Source: Acidimicrobiaceae bacterium (GTDB taxonomy: Bacteria; Actinomycetota; Acidimicrobiia; Acidimicrobiales; Acidimicrobiaceae). Taken from it: a stretch of 6,289 nucleotides of DNA. The notes beneath the pieces are model-generated. The model had not been told where the DNA came from. It did not search any database and saw nothing but the letters and a program-made list of their open reading frames with translations. The translations under genes and the position numbers were made by a program. Shown here piece by piece: positions 6,176 through 6,289 of the stretch. Position 1 is the stretch's first letter, and every line of letters starts with the position of its first letter. The stretch is from the NCBI GenBank assembly GCA_013044365.1, contig JABEUP010000119.1, positions 1-6,289 of the forward strand. Reading direction: 5' to 3'.

Positions 6176-6289
6176 TTAATAGGCTCCAACGCTTCGGCCG
6201 CCGCATACGTAGAGCACTTGACCTGTTATGTACCATGAGTCATCATCGGCAAAGAACGCGACGGCATGGCCAATGTCCCCGGGACCGCC
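6176..6289 (-). CDS. C-terminal end of a short-chain dehydrogenase/reductase (partial)
   Basis: Only the last 37 codons are present; the start lies beyond the right edge. The translated end reads GGPGDIGHAVAFFADDDSWY followed by ITGQVLYVCGGRSVGAY and a TAA stop (6176-6178). The pattern P-x-DI-x-x-AVAFFA-DD-S-x-YITGQV-x-x-V-x-GG is the standard C-terminus of classical SDR enzymes. These use NAD(P)H to interconvert alcohols and ketones, here perhaps a 3-hydroxyacyl-CoA and 3-oxoacyl-CoA ahead of the thiolase step. The YVCGG ending, with Cys where FabG-type proteins usually have Asp, points to a catabolic dehydrogenase rather than a FabG, but this is weak evidence. The Rossmann cofactor motif and the catalytic Ser-Tyr-Lys residues are outside the window. 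Confidence 0.85.
   Translation of the reverse strand, partial: GGPGDIGHAVAFFADDDSWYITGQVLYVCGGRSVGAY

Overview
This window is most likely a chromosomal fragment of a bacterium with intermediate GC that metabolises acyl-CoA and aromatic acids. The long Ser/Thr-rich linker after the lipobox of the solute-binding protein, and the thiolase/DUF35/SDR/PaaK gene set, suggest an actinobacterium, perhaps a member of the Acidimicrobiia. That placement is an inference from style and content, not a proven assignment. No RNA gene, CRISPR array or transposase was seen.

All supported genes lie on the minus strand, so transcription runs from the right edge to the left. In transcription order they are: the C-terminal end of a short-chain dehydrogenase/reductase (6176-6289, cut by the window edge); a DUF35 zinc-ribbon/OB-fold protein (5726-6124); an SCP2-type thiolase (4475-5617); a PrpF-family isomerase (3276-4502); and a phenylacetate-CoA ligase family enzyme (1937 to about 3286). 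After a 348-base gap comes a LivK-type branched-chain amino acid/aromatic acid binding lipoprotein (299-1588). The thiolase, PrpF and ligase genes overlap end to start and are probably translationally coupled. Thiolase and DUF35 are known partner subunits in related systems. The last 298 bases hold no convincing gene but carry two hairpin-forming inverted repeats downstream of the lipoprotein gene, one of them a perfect 15-bp repeat.

Taken together, the cluster reads as an uptake and catabolism unit. The lipoprotein would capture an organic acid for an ABC transporter encoded elsewhere. The ligase would activate an acid to its CoA thioester. The SDR would oxidise a hydroxyacyl intermediate, and the thiolase-DUF35 complex would cleave a 3-oxoacyl-CoA. 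The PrpF-family protein would move a double bond or isomerise an unsaturated acid. The substrate cannot be read from the sequence. The most unusual points are the PrpF isomerase embedded by overlaps between thiolase and ligase, a DUF35 zinc ribbon with Asp in place of the fourth Cys, and a Cys where many SCP2-type thiolases have Asn.
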